Source: Sulfuricurvum sp.
Lineage (GTDB): Bacteria > Campylobacterota > Campylobacteria > Campylobacterales > Sulfurimonadaceae
Direction of reading: 5' to 3'
DNA length: 7,414 bases
Assembly (NCBI GenBank): GCA_022729835.1
Contig: DZBC01000101.1
Location: 1 to 7,414 of the forward strand
Positions 6,355 through 7,414 of this stretch are shown in pieces. The stretch's first letter is position 1. Every line of letters begins with the position of its first letter. The translations under genes and the position numbers were made by a program. The notes below the pieces were generated by a model that did not search any database, was not told the DNA's origin, and was given only the letters and a program-made list of their open reading frames with translations.

Positions 6355-6702
6355 ATGATTGTTGCAGAGTGGATGGAGAAGATCAAAAGCGAGCTTGAGG
6401 CGTATGAACCACATTTTGAGCGACTCTGGAAGGTTGCGTCGGAATATGAGGCGCTGGGAGAAAACGAGAGCGGATACGATCAGGAGTTAGAGCAGCAGAT
6501 TCTGGCGCGTTGGGAGAAGGTGACGGATAAAATTGCTTTGGGACTTGACGCGGCACTTGAGGGTTTGCGGGTGGAGCGCGCGCGCATTCATCAGCCCGAC
6601 GCCATGATCATGCATCTACGGCTTACGGGCAATGAAGAGTCGAGCGTGCTACTGCAGATCGACTATGCGCATCAAGGGAGCTTGACGCTCAGCGTGCTTT
6701 AG
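6355..6702 (+). CDS. Hypothetical 115-aa acidic protein downstream of PBP1A
   Basis: The protein is not recognised. It starts with ATG five bases after AGGAG (6345-6349), which overlaps the PBP1A stop codon, so the ribosome site is strong and the gene is the last of the cluster. The product is soluble-looking, with no signal peptide or membrane segment. The first 75 residues are charged and helix-prone (EWMEKIKSELEAYEPHFERL, then QELEQQILARWEKVTDKI). The last 35 look like beta strands (IMHLRLTGNEESSVLLQIDY, then GSLTLSVL). The composition is acidic. The strong ribosome site, tight spacing and neighbour-like codon use support a real gene. A role linked to cell-wall synthesis could be guessed only from position. 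Confidence 0.75.
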   Translation: MIVAEWMEKIKSELEAYEPHFERLWKVASEYEALGENESGYDQELEQQILARWEKVTDKIALGLDAALEGLRVERARIHQPDAMIMHLRLTGNEESSVLLQIDYAHQGSLTLSVL

Positions 6703-7414
6703 CGGCTGTAGGCACGGTTAAGCGCGCTAAAAAGCGCTTTGACCGAAGCGATAGAAATGTCGGTGTCTTCGCCGACGCCGAAAAAGCGCTCACCGGTTTT
6801 CGACTCTACTTCGATATAGGCTACCGCCGTAGCCGAGGACTGTTTGCCACATGAGTGCTCGCTGTATGACTCCAGAGTAAAGGGGTAGGGGTAGCGCTCA
6901 GAGAGTGCTTTGCGGCAGGCGTCGATAGGGCCGTTGCCGCTGCCTCCTGAGATAATCTCTACGCCATCAAGGGTGTAGGTGAGTGTGGCCTGAACAGGTT
7001 TGTCTTTGGCTGTCTGCGACGAGATGGACATATCCACAAACTCTACATGTAGATGCGGCTCAAAGTAGTTCTCTTTGAATATGACAAAAATTTCCTGAGG
7101 TGTGAGTTCGCGACCCTCTTCATCTGTCACTTTCTGTACCATGCGCCCGATTTCTGGGTGCATCCTTTTTGGCAGATGGTAGCCGAATTTCTCTTCTAGG
7201 ATGTACGCCACGCCCCCCTTACCTGATTGCGAATTAATGCGTATGATACTCTCATAGCTTCGCCCTACATCTTCTGGATCCATAGGCAGGTAGGGAACCT
7301 CCCAGAGCGGATCGGCTTTTGAGCGTTGATAGGCCATGCCTTTGTTGATCGCGTCTTGGTGCGAGCCTGAAAAGGCGGTATAGACCAATTCGCCCACATA
7401 CGGATGGCGCACAT
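6699..7414 (-). CDS. leuA: 2-isopropylmalate synthase, type-2 LeuA, C-terminal part (5' end beyond window)
   Basis: First committed enzyme of leucine synthesis: condenses acetyl-CoA with 2-oxoisovalerate to 2-isopropylmalate and is feedback-inhibited by leucine. About 238 C-terminal codons are visible, and the frame remains open at the right edge. The first GTG (7410-7412) is an internal Val codon, not a true start. Recognisable pieces are HPYVGELVYTAFSGSHQDAI (end of the catalytic region), WEVPYLPMDPEDVGRSYESI and the linker RINSQSGKGGVAYILEEKFG. The C-terminal regulatory domain carries GSGNGPIDACRKAL, typical of the leucine-binding fold. The wording matches the longer yeast/actinobacterial-type LeuA rather than the short E. 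coli type. The stop (TAA) overlaps the stop of the convergent plus-strand gene within 6699-6702. One TACATGTA palindrome lies at 7044-7051. Confidence 0.93.
   Translation of the reverse strand, partial: VRHPYVGELVYTAFSGSHQDAINKGMAYQRSKADPLWEVPYLPMDPEDVGRSYESIIRINSQSGKGGVAYILEEKFGYHLPKRMHPEIGRMVQKVTDEEGRELTPQEIFVIFKENYFEPHLHVEFVDMSISSQTAKDKPVQATLTYTLDGVEIISGGSGNGPIDACRKALSERYPYPFTLESYSEHSCGKQSSATAVAYIEVESKTGERFFGVGEDTDISIASVKALFSALNRAYSR
7043..7052. repeat. YTACATGTAR palindrome, copy 6 (in leuA)
   Basis: CTACATGTAG, core at 7044-7051. It is read on the minus strand as CTA CAT GTA GAG (Leu-His-Val-Glu) at the start of the LeuA regulatory domain. Confidence 0.8.

Noticed and set aside
6720..6739. 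Inverted repeat AAGCGC...GCGCTT as a terminator for the plus-strand cluster
   Set aside because: The stem is only six base pairs with an eight-base loop and no T-tract follows on the plus strand. It lies in leuA coding sequence, so evidence is too weak.
7410..7412. GTG as the start codon of leuA
   Set aside because: Type-2 LeuA proteins have several hundred more N-terminal residues forming the catalytic barrel. The frame is open to the window edge, so this is an internal valine codon.

Overview
The window reads as an ordinary chromosomal stretch of a Campylobacterota (Epsilonproteobacteria) genome with moderately high GC. The lineage is inferred from protein style and from gene neighbours: a BioF-like enzyme close to a class A penicillin-binding protein is an arrangement I recall from Helicobacter. 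Genus cannot be fixed from sequence alone.

Layout. Positions 1-52 look like the end of an insertion sequence, probably IS21-like. It carries a 12-bp direct repeat and abuts a mechanosensitive-channel (MscS) gene on the minus strand (start codon at 1750). That gene loses family resemblance at this junction, so it appears interrupted near its 3' end. A 94-bp divergent intergenic region (1751-1844) holds candidate promoters for both directions and a small palindrome. A tightly packed plus-strand operon follows: an M48 metalloprotease lipoprotein (1845-2606), a BioF-like PLP enzyme with a TTG start (2596-3696), an orphan peptide-transporter-type ABC ATPase (3702-4400), penicillin-binding protein 1A (4397-6346) and an unrecognised 115-aa protein (6355-6702). 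The junctions are an 11-bp overlap, a 5-bp gap, a 4-bp ATGA overlap and an 8-bp gap. The last gene converges on leuA (minus strand, 5' end outside the window), and the two stop codons overlap within four bases.

How the genes fit together. The operon has an envelope flavour: a lipid-anchored protease and a peptidoglycan synthase flank a biotin-pathway-type enzyme and an ATPase. MscS, transcribed divergently, is also an envelope protein. No complete new defence, mobile or regulatory system is visible.

The most unusual signal is not a gene. The palindrome YTACATGTAR occurs six times, always inside coding sequence and in three different genes, against roughly 0.1 expected for the 8-bp core. It behaves like a highly iterated palindrome or another genome-wide DNA motif. 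No tRNA, rRNA, CRISPR array or convincing terminator was seen.
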